This document shows positions 1 to 7,293 of a stretch of DNA of 9,997 nucleotides, one piece after another. Origin of the DNA: Actinomycetes bacterium. Its GTDB lineage: Bacteria > Actinomycetota > Acidimicrobiia > Acidimicrobiales > Acidimicrobiaceae. The notes beneath the pieces were generated by a model, which saw nothing but the letters and a program-made list of their open reading frames with translations, was not told the DNA's origin and searched no databases. Position numbers and translations under genes: made by a program. Positions within the stretch are counted from its first letter, which is position 1, and each line of letters opens with the position of its first letter. The DNA is taken from the NCBI GenBank assembly GCA_021823385.1, contig JAKAOC010000045.1, positions 1 to 9,997 of the forward strand, written 5' to 3'.

Positions 1-192
1 GTCTCCGCGCCCGCGGCCTTGGGAGTGCCCGCGGCGGTGGTGCTGGAGTGCGTGCGCTTTATTCGCGGATCGGGCCGGCTCATACTCTCCGACATCGCGG
101 AACTGAACCCCTTGTACGACATCGACGGCCATGGCGCAAGGCTCGCAGCGCGGGTGGCCTACGAGATGATCGGCGATGCCGCGGCAGGCTAA
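1..192 (+). CDS. hutG: Formimidoylglutamase, C-terminal fragment (ureohydrolase family)
   Basis: This is the last 63 codons of a gene that begins before the window, open from base 1 to a TAA at 190-192. The visible residues include SAPAALGVP, then a helix, then [15 protein letters not shown] and [13 protein letters not shown]. In the arginase/agmatinase/formimidoylglutamase superfamily the C-terminal 'SAPA..GVP' and 'D(I/V)AE(L/V)NP..D.DG.TARLAAR' pattern is most typical of HutG. HutG hydrolyses N-formimidoyl-L-glutamate to glutamate and formamide in histidine degradation, in the cytoplasm. The binuclear-metal (manganese in this superfamily) site motifs lie upstream and cannot be seen, so agmatinase or another ureohydrolase remains possible. 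The stop overlaps the stop of the convergent macro-domain gene by 4 bp (189-192). Its place beside a nitrogen-regulation cluster fits a role in nitrogen scavenging, but that is inference. Confidence 0.78.
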   Translation, partial: VSAPAALGVPAAVVLECVRFIRGSGRLILSDIAELNPLYDIDGHGARLAARVAYEMIGDAAAG

Positions 193-722
193 AGGCGCGA
201 CCGGTCGAGTTCGGCCCTGAACACTTCAGCCAGCTCGTCCCGATAGAGGACGAAATGCACTTCGGCGAGGCTGGGGGCCGCGCCCAGCGCGCGACCGGTG
301 CCCTCTATTGCCGCCCTGCTCGCCAATCCAGCTGGCCAGCCGTACACTCCGGCTCCGACGAGTGGGAACGAGATCGACTCCGCGCCCAGCTCGCCCGCCA
401 GAACCACCGAGCTCCAATAGCACGAGGCAAGAAGGTCGAACTGGGTGGGGTCGCGGTAGACGGGGCCAACCGTATGTATCACCCACCGGCAGGAAAGATT
501 CCCTCCCGAAGTTGCCACCGCCTCTCCGGCGGGAAGGCCATCCGGGTGGGTCGTACGCCGGATCACCATACATTCGGCAAGTATCGTAGGACCGCCATGC
601 CTGTGGATGGCGCCATCCACGCCACCACCCCCCATCAGTGAGCTATTGGCGGCGTTGACAATCACGTCGGTACGCTGGCGCACTATGTCGCCGACTTCAA
701 GGACAAGGCGACAAGAACCCAT
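189..722 (-). CDS. Macro domain protein, probable O-acetyl-ADP-ribose deacetylase / ADP-ribosyl hydrolase (YmdB-like)
   Basis: The 177-residue product is one macro domain. It shows the ADP-ribose-binding core near the N-terminus: GD at 11-12, [21 protein letters not shown] at about 20-40 (split here as [10 protein letters not shown] then [11 protein letters not shown]), VIHTVGPVY at 81-89 and the phosphate-binding loop GAGVYGWP at 123-130. The second Asn of NAAN (N26) and the Asp of VDGAIH (D36) match the catalytic Asn and Asp of E. coli YmdB, so activity on O-acetyl-ADP-ribose or on mono-ADP-ribosylated protein is plausible. No signal peptide is visible, so it should be cytoplasmic. I chose ATG at 722 because GGAGG (728-732 on the forward map) sits 5 nt before it; a GTG at 728 is in frame but overlaps that ribosome site. 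It lies 61 bp after glnD on the same strand and may be cotranscribed. Its substrate is unknown. Confidence 0.9.
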   Translation of the reverse strand: MGSCRLVLEVGDIVRQRTDVIVNAANSSLMGGGGVDGAIHRHGGPTILAECMVIRRTTHPDGLPAGEAVATSGGNLSCRWVIHTVGPVYRDPTQFDLLASCYWSSVVLAGELGAESISFPLVGAGVYGWPAGLASRAAIEGTGRALGAAPSLAEVHFVLYRDELAEVFRAELDRSRL

Positions 723-783
723 GGCCACCTCCGGTTCGGCCCCTCCGGACGGATAAAAGACTAGCTATCCGCGCGCCTTGCTA

Positions 784-3102
784 CTAGCCGCCGACCACAG
801 GTGCCTCGGAGAGCGCGCGCTCCAGGTCCGTCTTTACCCCCATTAGCGCGTGGGGCTCCGACACAAGCGCGCCATTGGCGCCCGTGGCATAGAAGGTGTC
901 CACCACATCGTCGCCGAGAGTAAGGACCTTGGCGTGCACGATATTCAGGCCGTGGCGCGCAAAAACGCTCGTCAACCTGTGAAGGAGGCCGATGGAGTCG
1001 GGCGCACACACCTCTATAACGGTCGCCCGCTCCGAGGCGTCGTCGTGTATCGTCACCCTGGGAGTAATGGCGGCCGACGGGGCGACCTTCCGCCTCCTCG
1101 CGCTGGAGGCGGCGCGATCCGCCAGCCTCCGTTCAAGCTCCTCGCCGTCTCCAAGGCTCTTGGCCAGCTCGGATTCGAAGCGATGCCAGGGGATTTCCCT
1201 TCCGTGGGGTGCAAGAACTCGAAAGCGCTCGATGGCCACGCCAGAGCGCGAAAAGACATCGGCCTCGACAACGCTTAGTCCGAGCAAGGAAAGCGTGCCA
1301 GCCACTCGTGCGAACAACCCAAGCCGATCGGGAGCTACCACCCATACAAGGTCGTCTCTTGCATCGACAACCAGATCCCCGTCGAAGGCTCTCATCAGTT
1401 CACGCTCGAACTCCTCCGGGAATCGCGGCTCAGAAGAAACCTCCTCCCCCCCCAAGTAGGACCTGGTGAGCACGCACAGGCGATCTATCAAGTCCTCCTT
1501 CCAGCTCGACCAGGCCGAAGGCCCCGTTGCCCGGCTGTCGGCCTCGGTCAGTACTTGGAGAAGGTCCAGCGTCGTCGTGTCGATGACCCGTTCCGCGACC
1601 ATCTGGATGGTCTTGAGGTCAGCGATATCCCTCCTGGTGGCCGTATCGGGAAGGAGTAGATGATGTCTCACCAACCTTACGACCACCTCCACATCCGGTT
1701 CGTCTAGGCCCATTCGCACGACTATCGCCCTGGCGAGTTCAGAGCCGGAAACCGAGTGGTCACCGTCGGCACCTTTGCCGATATCGTGGAGCAGGGCGCC
1801 GACCACCAATAGGTCCGGCCGCTTCACCTCTCGCCTAAGTTCCGCCGCGCCGACCGCCGCCTCTATTAGGTGGCGGTCCACCGTATAGGTGTGATAGGCA
1901 TTCCGCTGGGGCCGGTAGCGCACCAGCTTCCATTCGGGAATCACCTTGTCCAGCAGGCCATAGTGGTCAAGTCGCTCCATCATTTCGATTGAATCGCGCC
2001 CATACGAGAGGAGTGATACCAGAGAAGAGAGGGTACCTTTGGCCCAGCTTCCTTCCAGGGGCGCCAGCGCATCGGCCAGCATTTCCAGCGTGCCCGAAGA
2101 GAGCCGCGCCCCAATCGATAAAGCAAGGGCCGCGAGGGATACCACGGCTTGGGCATCTAGATCAGCTAGGGCGGAATCTTCCAGATAGAGTTGGCCAGCC
2201 CTTAAATGGAGGGAGCCTCGAGGCCAATCCGATCGCTCGACGGCATGGATTCTCGACCGTGCGCGCGGGACGGGCGCGAGTGTCTCCTCCAGCGCTCGCG
2301 AGACGAAGCGGCCGATCTCTGAAAGATGAGCCATCAAATCGTCGGCATCAGCGCTACCGGCCCGCTCCGCCACCCAATCCTGATCCTGGAGAAGCAGGCG
2401 ATTTTGAGCCCTGCCCGCCCGGGACTGGACAAGGTTGCGCACCCGCAAAAGAAACTCCCTGTGGCTGGCCAGCACCTCCAAGCCCAAGCCACGCTGGGGC
2501 TCCACCCGCAGCAGGTGCGTTAGGTTGACCATGTCCCTAAGGCCCCCGTGAGCCTCCTTTAGGTCTGGCTCGAGCAAGAACGCTAGTTCGCCCGACTCGA
2601 AGCGGCGCTGCTCGGATTGGCTCCTAAAGATGCCCCGGTAGTGCTCAAGCCGCGATCTGAAGCTCGACTCCGCGCGCACACGAAGCTCACCATGCAATTC
2701 CTTGGAGCCGAAGGCAAGCCGCGCGTCCAGCATGCCTATCAACACTCGGGGATCAGATGCAGCCATTTGCATCGCTTGGGAAAGCGTCCTCACGGAGTAG
2801 TCCAGCGCCACTCCGGCGTCCCAAACCGGATACCAGATCGTCTCAGTTAGACGATCGACATCTACGCGCGGTTCGTGCAGCAGGAGTACGTCCAGGTCGG
2901 AGTAGGGACCCATCTCGCGACGCCCGTACCCGCCAATCGCCACCAGTGCTATCTTGTCCTGATTGCGGGCCAACTCGGCCAGGAACTCGTCACAGGCGTC
3001 GGCCATCTCCGACATCGGCTCGGCGCACCACCAGTCCAACGCCAGCGCCGCTTCGCGCTTGGCGAGGAAACGCTCCACGCGCGCATCGGGCTCCTTGAGC
3101 AT
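784..3102 (-). CDS. glnD: [Protein-PII] nucleotidyltransferase / nucleotidyl-removing enzyme GlnD
   Basis: This 772-residue protein has the full GlnD order. The nucleotidyltransferase motif is at 57-75 (GGYGRREMGPYSDLDVLLL, with D69 and D71 as metal ligands). The GlnD-specific EAHGGLRDM is at 183-191. The HD hydrolase has LLHDIGKG with H439/D440, GDHS at 447-450 and RHH at 479-481. Two ACT domains start near 586 (APDRLGLFARV) and 694 (APDSIGLLHRL). Both catalytic sites look intact. In the family it modifies Tyr51 of PII when glutamine is low and removes the group when glutamine is high, the ACT domains sensing glutamine. In studied actinobacteria (Corynebacterium, Streptomyces) the group added is AMP rather than UMP; which applies here cannot be read from sequence. 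The length is near that of actinobacterial GlnD and shorter than the roughly 890 residues of E. coli. ATG at 3102 follows GGAGG at 3107-3111. It sits downstream of glnB and amt1 but 410 bp from amt1. Confidence 0.96.
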   Translation of the reverse strand: MLKEPDARVERFLAKREAALALDWWCAEPMSEMADACDEFLAELARNQDKIALVAIGGYGRREMGPYSDLDVLLLHEPRVDVDRLTETIWYPVWDAGVALDYSVRTLSQAMQMAASDPRVLIGMLDARLAFGSKELHGELRVRAESSFRSRLEHYRGIFRSQSEQRRFESGELAFLLEPDLKEAHGGLRDMVNLTHLLRVEPQRGLGLEVLASHREFLLRVRNLVQSRAGRAQNRLLLQDQDWVAERAGSADADDLMAHLSEIGRFVSRALEETLAPVPRARSRIHAVERSDWPRGSLHLRAGQLYLEDSALADLDAQAVVSLAALALSIGARLSSGTLEMLADALAPLEGSWAKGTLSSLVSLLSYGRDSIEMMERLDHYGLLDKVIPEWKLVRYRPQRNAYHTYTVDRHLIEAAVGAAELRREVKRPDLLVVGALLHDIGKGADGDHSVSGSELARAIVVRMGLDEPDVEVVVRLVRHHLLLPDTATRRDIADLKTIQMVAERVIDTTTLDLLQVLTEADSRATGPSAWSSWKEDLIDRLCVLTRSYLGGEEVSSEPRFPEEFERELMRAFDGDLVVDARDDLVWVVAPDRLGLFARVAGTLSLLGLSVVEADVFSRSGVAIERFRVLAPHGREIPWHRFESELAKSLGDGEELERRLADRAASSARRRKVAPSAAITPRVTIHDDASERATVIEVCAPDSIGLLHRLTSVFARHGLNIVHAKVLTLGDDVVDTFYATGANGALVSEPHALMGVKTDLERALSEAPVVGG

Positions 3103-3138
3103 CCCACCTCCCTATTACGGCCCCCTTGGCGGCCTAAA

Positions 3139-3168
3139 CTTGTACTCTTTTTGGCACCCCAACGGCAA
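3139..3168 (-). promoter_or_regulatory. Candidate promoter for glnD
   Basis: On the minus strand a TTGCCG (3163-3168) is followed after 18 nt by TACAAG (3139-3144), each matching four of six positions of TTGACA and TATAAT. A start site here would give a leader of roughly 30 nt ending in the GGAGG of glnD. The match is weak and could be chance; the support is mainly its place in the long gap before glnD. Confidence 0.25.
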
Positions 3169-3413
3169 TCCCATGCCAGAAACGGAATCACGCACTTCCA
3201 GTGGGCATACCCGGCCGCCTATCGTCCCCTACCGCGGCCGGTTCTACGATCAGATCGGCCTGGTCGCTTCCGAACCTCCATGAACGGTGCCGAACGGTTA
3301 ATAAAGCCGGTCCAACAATCAGCACGCCAGCCGAACTCGGCGCACTGATTCCGTCGGCGAGGACCGCGAGCCACGACGGTCCCCATCCTTTCCGGGCCTA
3401 GATTCCAAGAACT

Positions 3414-3456
3414 AAGAGAAGCGGCCGGATTGTGGCCGGCCCTATGGTCACCGGCC
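3414..3456 (-). terminator. Overlapping hairpins downstream of amt1, candidate terminator
   Basis: About 57-100 nt after the amt1 stop, the minus-strand transcript can form GGCCGG (3436-3441) with CCGGCC (3423-3428) around a 7-nt loop, followed at once by GCTTCTCTTAG, a pyrimidine-rich tail. An earlier GGCCGG (3451-3456) can instead pair with the self-complementary middle segment (3434-3439), so the two stems exclude each other. The pyrimidine tail lacks a clean U run, so this is a moderate terminator candidate. The same words (AAGAGAAGCGG and CCGG) recur in the hairpin after amt2. Confidence 0.4.
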
Positions 3457-3512
3457 CGATCTTTGTCTTCGTATCTCACCCCCCAGGCAACCGGCGCCAG
3501 TCGGAAAGCAAG

Positions 3513-4802
3513 CTAAGCACCGAAATCCGCCTTTCCTCCGCCCACTGCGCGCAGCAAGGAGCCGCCAAAGTCGTAGGCGGACTCGGCGTGCAATGCCGTG
3601 TCCATTCCCTCGAGTTCCGCTTCCGAGGTCATACGCAGGCCGGCAAGTTTGTCGACAAGCGTGGCGATCAGCCAGGTGGCCACAAAGGAGTAAATACCAG
3701 CGGCCAGCACGGCAACCAACTGCCGGCCGAGAAGGCCAGGCCCACCGCCGTACAGGATCCCGTTGACCCCGTTAGTAGCTGCGGTCCCCAGCAAGCCGAT
3801 CAAGAGCATCCCGACGACGCCGCCCACCAGGTGCACGCCACCCACGTCGAGCGAGTCATCTAGCCTGACTCTGAATTTCGCCGATACGGCTAACGAGCAC
3901 ACCGCCCCCGCCAGGAGTCCTATCGCTCCAGCTCCCGCCGCATCTACAAAGCCACAAGCCGGGGTAATAGCAACTAGCCCGGCCACCGCGCCTGATGCCG
4001 CCCCAAGAGTGGTCGACTTGCCGCCGCGAAGCTTCTCCAACGCGATCCACCCGAGCAGGCCCGCAGCCCCAGCCGTGTTGGTATTGATGAAAGCATGAGC
4101 CGCCAAGGTGTTCGCGCCGAGCGCGGAACCGGCGTTGAAGCCGAACCATCCGAACCAAAGGATGCCTGCTCCCAACAGCGTAAGCGGCAAATTATGCGGA
4201 GGCATTGGCGCGCGCGGCCAGCCCCGGCGCCTGCCTACGACTGCGGCGATCGCGAGACCCGCGGCACCGGCGTTGATCTCCACAACTGTCCCACCGGCGA
4301 AATCCTCGGCACCCATACGATATATCCAGCCATGGGGGTCAAACGCCCAGTGAGCGACCGGAGCATAAACCAGCACCGACCAGAGCGCAACGAAGAGCAG
4401 AAACGGGCCGAACCGGACCCGGTCGGCAGTAGAGCCGGTTATCAACGCCGGCGTAATTATGGCAAATGTCATCTGAAACACCACAAAGGCAAGCGGCGGA
4501 ATCTTCTGCGCAATGGCGCCCGAATAGCCTGGAACTGGCTGGCTCGCGTGCGCAAGTCCGAAGAAGTGGAGCGTTCCCACAAGGCCCACTCCTCCCCAAT
4601 CAGGGCCAAACGCCAGCGAATAGGCCCCAAAGACCCAGATCAGGCTGACCACCGCCATGGTCGCAAAGTTTTGCATCAACATGCCCAGAACGTTCTTGGA
4701 CCGGACCATGCCGCCATAGAAGAACGCGAGACCGGGCGTCATGAACAGAACCAGGGCCGCGCTCACCAACACCCATGCGGTGTCTCCCGCGCTATAGTGC
4801 AT
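3513..4802 (-). CDS. amt: Ammonium transporter Amt1, with Glu at the first pore-histidine position
   Basis: The 429-residue integral membrane protein has the Amt/AmtB pattern of about 11 membrane helices. Recognisable family segments are PGLAFFYGGMVRSKN (23-37), FQMTFAIITPALI (109-121, with the gate Phe), HWAFDPHGW (151-159), FAGGTVVEINAGAAGL (168-183), GWFGFNAGSA (218-227) and LDVGGVHLVGG (318-328). The second pore histidine is kept (H324). The first, which is His168 of E. coli AmtB in VVHINA, is Glu here (E175, codon GAG, forward 4278-4280). The C-terminal tail has the usual GMDTALHAESAYDFGG (399-414) that couples to PII. I chose ATG at 4802 because a GGGGGAAGG stretch precedes it and helix 1 begins soon after; the frame stays open to a TTG at 4859. 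It follows glnB by 174 bp on the same strand. By homology it moves ammonium inward under PII control. Confidence 0.95.
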   Translation of the reverse strand: MHYSAGDTAWVLVSAALVLFMTPGLAFFYGGMVRSKNVLGMLMQNFATMAVVSLIWVFGAYSLAFGPDWGGVGLVGTLHFFGLAHASQPVPGYSGAIAQKIPPLAFVVFQMTFAIITPALITGSTADRVRFGPFLLFVALWSVLVYAPVAHWAFDPHGWIYRMGAEDFAGGTVVEINAGAAGLAIAAVVGRRRGWPRAPMPPHNLPLTLLGAGILWFGWFGFNAGSALGANTLAAHAFINTNTAGAAGLLGWIALEKLRGGKSTTLGAASGAVAGLVAITPACGFVDAAGAGAIGLLAGAVCSLAVSAKFRVRLDDSLDVGGVHLVGGVVGMLLIGLLGTAATNGVNGILYGGGPGLLGRQLVAVLAAGIYSFVATWLIATLVDKLAGLRMTSEAELEGMDTALHAESAYDFGGSLLRAVGGGKADFGA

Positions 4803-4886
4803 TGCCTTCCCCCAGCTTTGGGCAGCTTGGGGTACCCGAAACGGTCCCCGGAGCTGCAAGCTAAGGGGCGAAACGTTTACTGCGCG

Positions 4887-4919
4887 CTAATTCAATGTTA
4901 CGTAACTATTAATATTTTC
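4887..4919 (-). promoter_or_regulatory. AT-rich region with GTTACGTAAC palindrome upstream of amt1
   Basis: This short stretch is markedly AT-rich against its surroundings and lies 85-117 bp before the amt1 start. It contains a perfect 10-bp palindrome, GTTACGTAAC (4897-4906), whose halves match the GTnAC half-site of actinobacterial GlnR boxes, and ATATTAATAG (minus strand), which could serve as a -10 region. A second small palindrome, AAACGTTT, is at 4871-4878. A full four-part GlnR box is not present, so regulator identity is open. It suggests amt1 has its own promoter in addition to read-through from glnB. Confidence 0.35.
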
Positions 4920-4921
4920 GG

Positions 4922-4959
4922 GTGGCTGTCGGCTGCACCTGAGTTCACCCGACAGCCAC
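4922..4959 (-). terminator. 11-bp perfect stem-loop downstream of glnB
   Basis: GTGGCTGTCGG (4922-4932) and CCGACAGCCAC (4949-4959) are perfect complements around a 16-nt loop. The structure begins about 18 nt after the glnB stop on the minus strand. It is not followed by a U run (the minus strand reads CCGAAAATATT), so it could be a weak or U-less terminator, a processing or stability element that makes glnB RNA more abundant than amt1 RNA, or a chance pairing. Eleven perfect GC-rich pairs make chance unlikely. Confidence 0.55.
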
Positions 4960-4976
4960 ACCAAGAGCGGTGCGTG

Positions 4977-5354
<378 letters not shown>

Positions 5355-5466
5355 TCAGGGGACACGCGGAGCCTCAGGCCGCCACGCGTTCGCCCTTGAA
5401 GCGATCGCCGTCTGCTAATGGACCGCGCTCCCATCTCGATGACGGTCGCACCACTACGACGACGCC

Positions 5467-5495
5467 ACCTTAAGGGCGACATGTTTCCAAAGCAA
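5467..5495 (-). promoter_or_regulatory. Candidate glnB promoter
   Basis: On the minus strand TTGCTT (5490-5495) is followed after exactly 17 nt by TAAGGT (5467-5472), which fits the TAnnnT form of -10 elements common in actinobacteria. It would give glnB a leader of about 145 nt. The element lies inside the downstream end of the GlnR-like box, so binding there could affect polymerase access. The -35 match is poor, so this is tentative. Confidence 0.3.
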
Positions 5496-5520
5496 TTCCG
5501 CCTTGTTACTTTCGTGTTAC
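5483..5520 (-). promoter_or_regulatory. Four pentamers at 11-bp spacing, GlnR-box-like
   Basis: Forward-strand pentamers GTTTC (5483-5487), AATTC (5494-5498), GTTAC (5505-5509) and GTTAC (5516-5520) start exactly 11 bp apart. Read toward glnB they become GTAAC, GTAAC, GAATT and GAAAC. The GlnR consensus described for actinomycetes alternates GTnAC and GAAAC half-sites with 6-nt gaps. Here the first and last match 5/5, the second 4/5 and the third poorly. The position before a PII/amt operon is where such a site would be expected. Regulator identity is inference. Confidence 0.45.
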
Positions 5521-5838
5521 CGCCTCTTGCGGGCACCAGAAACCGCAGCGCACGACATCTCTCCCAAGTGGTCGAGCGTAGCTGCGCCCGCTTCGGAGCG
5601 GTGCCCCGCCAGAGGGGAAGGTTCTCCCGCTAAGCGGTCATCGCACCGACCCAACCGGGAGTGTCAACGCCGGTCCAATAGTGAACCCTTTCCTGAGGGC
5701 TTACCAATTAAGCCGACCGCGCCCGCCGCATGCCAAGATCGGCATGCCCGTCCCTCGCCCTCGCCCCAAAACCTACTATGCGACACCCTCCGGTCTCCAA
5801 GCGCCCCCCCAGACGATTTACATCGCCTTAACAGAATC

Positions 5839-5854
5839 GACACTTGCCCGAAAC
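5839..5854 (+). promoter_or_regulatory. GlnR-like half box upstream of amt2
   Basis: GACAC (5839-5843) and GAAAC (5850-5854) are separated by 6 nt in the plus orientation, matching the GTnAC-n6-GAAAC half box at nine of the ten positions. The next two 11-bp steps do not match. It lies about 55-70 bp before the amt2 ATG. Short degenerate sites like this arise by chance, so confidence is low; the context is the main support. Confidence 0.28.
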
Positions 5855-5863
5855 ACAGGAACC

Positions 5864-5885
5864 GTAACTTGAGTCACCAAGTTGC
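5864..5885 (+). repeat. Inverted repeat just upstream of the amt2 ribosome binding site
   Basis: AACTTG (5866-5871) and CAAGTT (5878-5883) are perfect complements with a 6-nt spacer; allowing one G-T pair the arms extend to GTAACTTG and CAAGTTGC. The repeat ends 8 nt before the AGGAGG of amt2. It could be an operator half-site pair or a small leader hairpin that affects translation. Confidence 0.45.
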
Positions 5886-5907
5886 AAATACCAGGAGGTA
5901 GCACTTC

Positions 5908-7281
5908 ATGCTAAGCCCATACGCGTCGTGGCTCAGTCCAGGTAATAACACCTGGCAGCTTGTCGCCGCGACACTCGTAGGACTGATGAGCATCCCGGGA
6001 ATCGCGGTTCTCTATGGCGGCATCGTCCACAAGAAATGGGTCGTCAATACGATGACCATGGCATTCACCGCCTTCGCATCGGTACTCATCGTTTGGGTCC
6101 TTTGGGCATTCAAGATGTCCTTCGGCTCGCCGATCAATCTGGGCCCGGGCTTCCTTCAGCAGTTCATCGGCCATCCAGGGCCGGTGATCGACCACCTCGG
6201 CGAACAGTTGCAGGCGAATATTCCCTTGGTGAGCGGAGCTGGCTTCATGCCGAAGTTCCGATTCCCGAATGCCACACTGGTGTATTTCCAGTTCGTCTTC
6301 GCCGCCATCACCCCACTGCTTTTCCTGGGCAGTGTCCTGGGACGAATGAGTTTCAAGGCCTGGGCGATCTTCGTACCCCTTTGGACCACGTTCATCTATT
6401 CGGTGAACGCATTCCTTATTTGGGGAGGCGGATTCTTCGCGGCCAAGGGCGTCGTGGACTACTCGGGTGGTTACGTCATCCACCTAGCCGCAGGCGTGTC
6501 GGGTTTCGTGGCCGCGGCAGTCATCGGCCCAAGACTTAAGCGCGACCGTGAGCAGGCATCTCCCACGAATCTACTCCTGGTAGCGGTTGGAGCTGGCATT
6601 CTCTGGCTTGGATGGAACGGCTTCAACGGTGGTGATCCGTATTTCGCGGGAGCAGACGCCGCCGCCGCGGTTCTCAACACCAACCTCGCCACTGCCGCTG
6701 CGCTTCTCACCTGGGTCTTCATGGACATGTCCTCCAAGCACCGCCGCCCCACCTTTCTCGGTGCCATTAACGGCATGATCGTCGGACTTGTCGGCATCAC
6801 CCCGGCAGCCGGCTATGTCAATGGCTGGGGTGCCCTGGCCATCGGCGTCATCGGCTCGTTCGTCGTGTGGTTCTCCTTCAACAAGCTCTCCACCAAGTGG
6901 ATCTTCGCCAAGGTGGACGACGCGCTGGGGGTGGTCCACACTCACGGGGTCGCCGGCCTCCTGGGAGGCATCATGACAGGCTTCTTCGCCGATCCCAAGA
7001 TGATCGTCTACCTAGGCCTCGGCAAAGCGCAGAACGTAAGCGTGAAGGGCCTGCTCTACGGCCACCCCTGGCAGGTGGTACTGCAGCTGATGGCCGGCCT
7101 CTGGGTCATCGCTTATAGCGGCCTGGGCACCTTCGTCTTGCTGAAGATCGTCAAGCTGATTACACCATTGCGCTTCCCGGACGAGATACTCGAAATCGGA
7201 GACCTGGCGATTCACGGCGAGCAAGTCGAACCCACGGAGACCGCCGCGCGCGTACTCGGATCCTCGCAGGGAGTCGAGTAA
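5908..7281 (+). CDS. amt: Ammonium transporter Amt2 (His/His pore type)
   Basis: The 457-residue membrane protein belongs to the same Amt family but is clearly not a recent copy of Amt1. Family landmarks are PGIAVLYGGIV (30-40), FQFVFAAITPLLF (127-139), DYSGGYVIHLAAGVSGF (184-200), ILWLGWNGFNGG (231-242), NTNLATAAALLTW (257-269) and VVHTHGVAGLLGG (342-354). Both pore histidines are present: H192 in YVIHLAAG and H346 in HGVAG, with one more at H344. The C-terminal tail (EIGDLAIHGEQVEPTETAA, 429-447) resembles the PII-contact tail but lacks the usual 'AY' after HGE and runs on about 15 residues. The ATG at 5908 follows AGGAGG at 5893-5898. It is transcribed away from glnB across a shared regulatory region and ends in a strong hairpin, so it appears to be a single-gene unit. 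Confidence 0.94.
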   Translation: MLSPYASWLSPGNNTWQLVAATLVGLMSIPGIAVLYGGIVHKKWVVNTMTMAFTAFASVLIVWVLWAFKMSFGSPINLGPGFLQQFIGHPGPVIDHLGEQLQANIPLVSGAGFMPKFRFPNATLVYFQFVFAAITPLLFLGSVLGRMSFKAWAIFVPLWTTFIYSVNAFLIWGGGFFAAKGVVDYSGGYVIHLAAGVSGFVAAAVIGPRLKRDREQASPTNLLLVAVGAGILWLGWNGFNGGDPYFAGADAAAAVLNTNLATAAALLTWVFMDMSSKHRRPTFLGAINGMIVGLVGITPAAGYVNGWGALAIGVIGSFVVWFSFNKLSTKWIFAKVDDALGVVHTHGVAGLLGGIMTGFFADPKMIVYLGLGKAQNVSVKGLLYGHPWQVVLQLMAGLWVIAYSGLGTFVLLKIVKLITPLRFPDEILEIGDLAIHGEQVEPTETAARVLGSSQGVE

Positions 7282-7293
7282 TGCGAAGTCCAA

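Larger units (their letters stand above)
3103..3512. other. 410-bp gene-free region between amt1 and glnD
   Basis: No convincing gene lies here. The short open frames on either strand have no ribosome site, no recognisable motif and no support in composition. The amt1-proximal end (3414-3456) holds overlapping GC-rich inverted repeats, and the glnD-proximal end holds a weak promoter candidate and the glnD ribosome site. Between them, around 3240-3310, the words GGTTC, CCGAAC and CGGTT recur (GTTC/GAAC motifs) without forming a clear cloverleaf or long repeat. The gap suggests that glnD can be expressed separately from glnB-amt1. Confidence 0.6.

Noticed and set aside
723..728. GTG start at 728 for the macro-domain gene
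   Set aside because: That GTG overlaps the GGAGG ribosome site, whereas ATG at 722 is 5 nt after it.
3240..3310. Repeated GGTTC/GAACC/CGGTT words that hinted at a tRNA
   Set aside because: No acceptor stem, anticodon arm or T-loop could be assembled; the words are scattered and not a cloverleaf.
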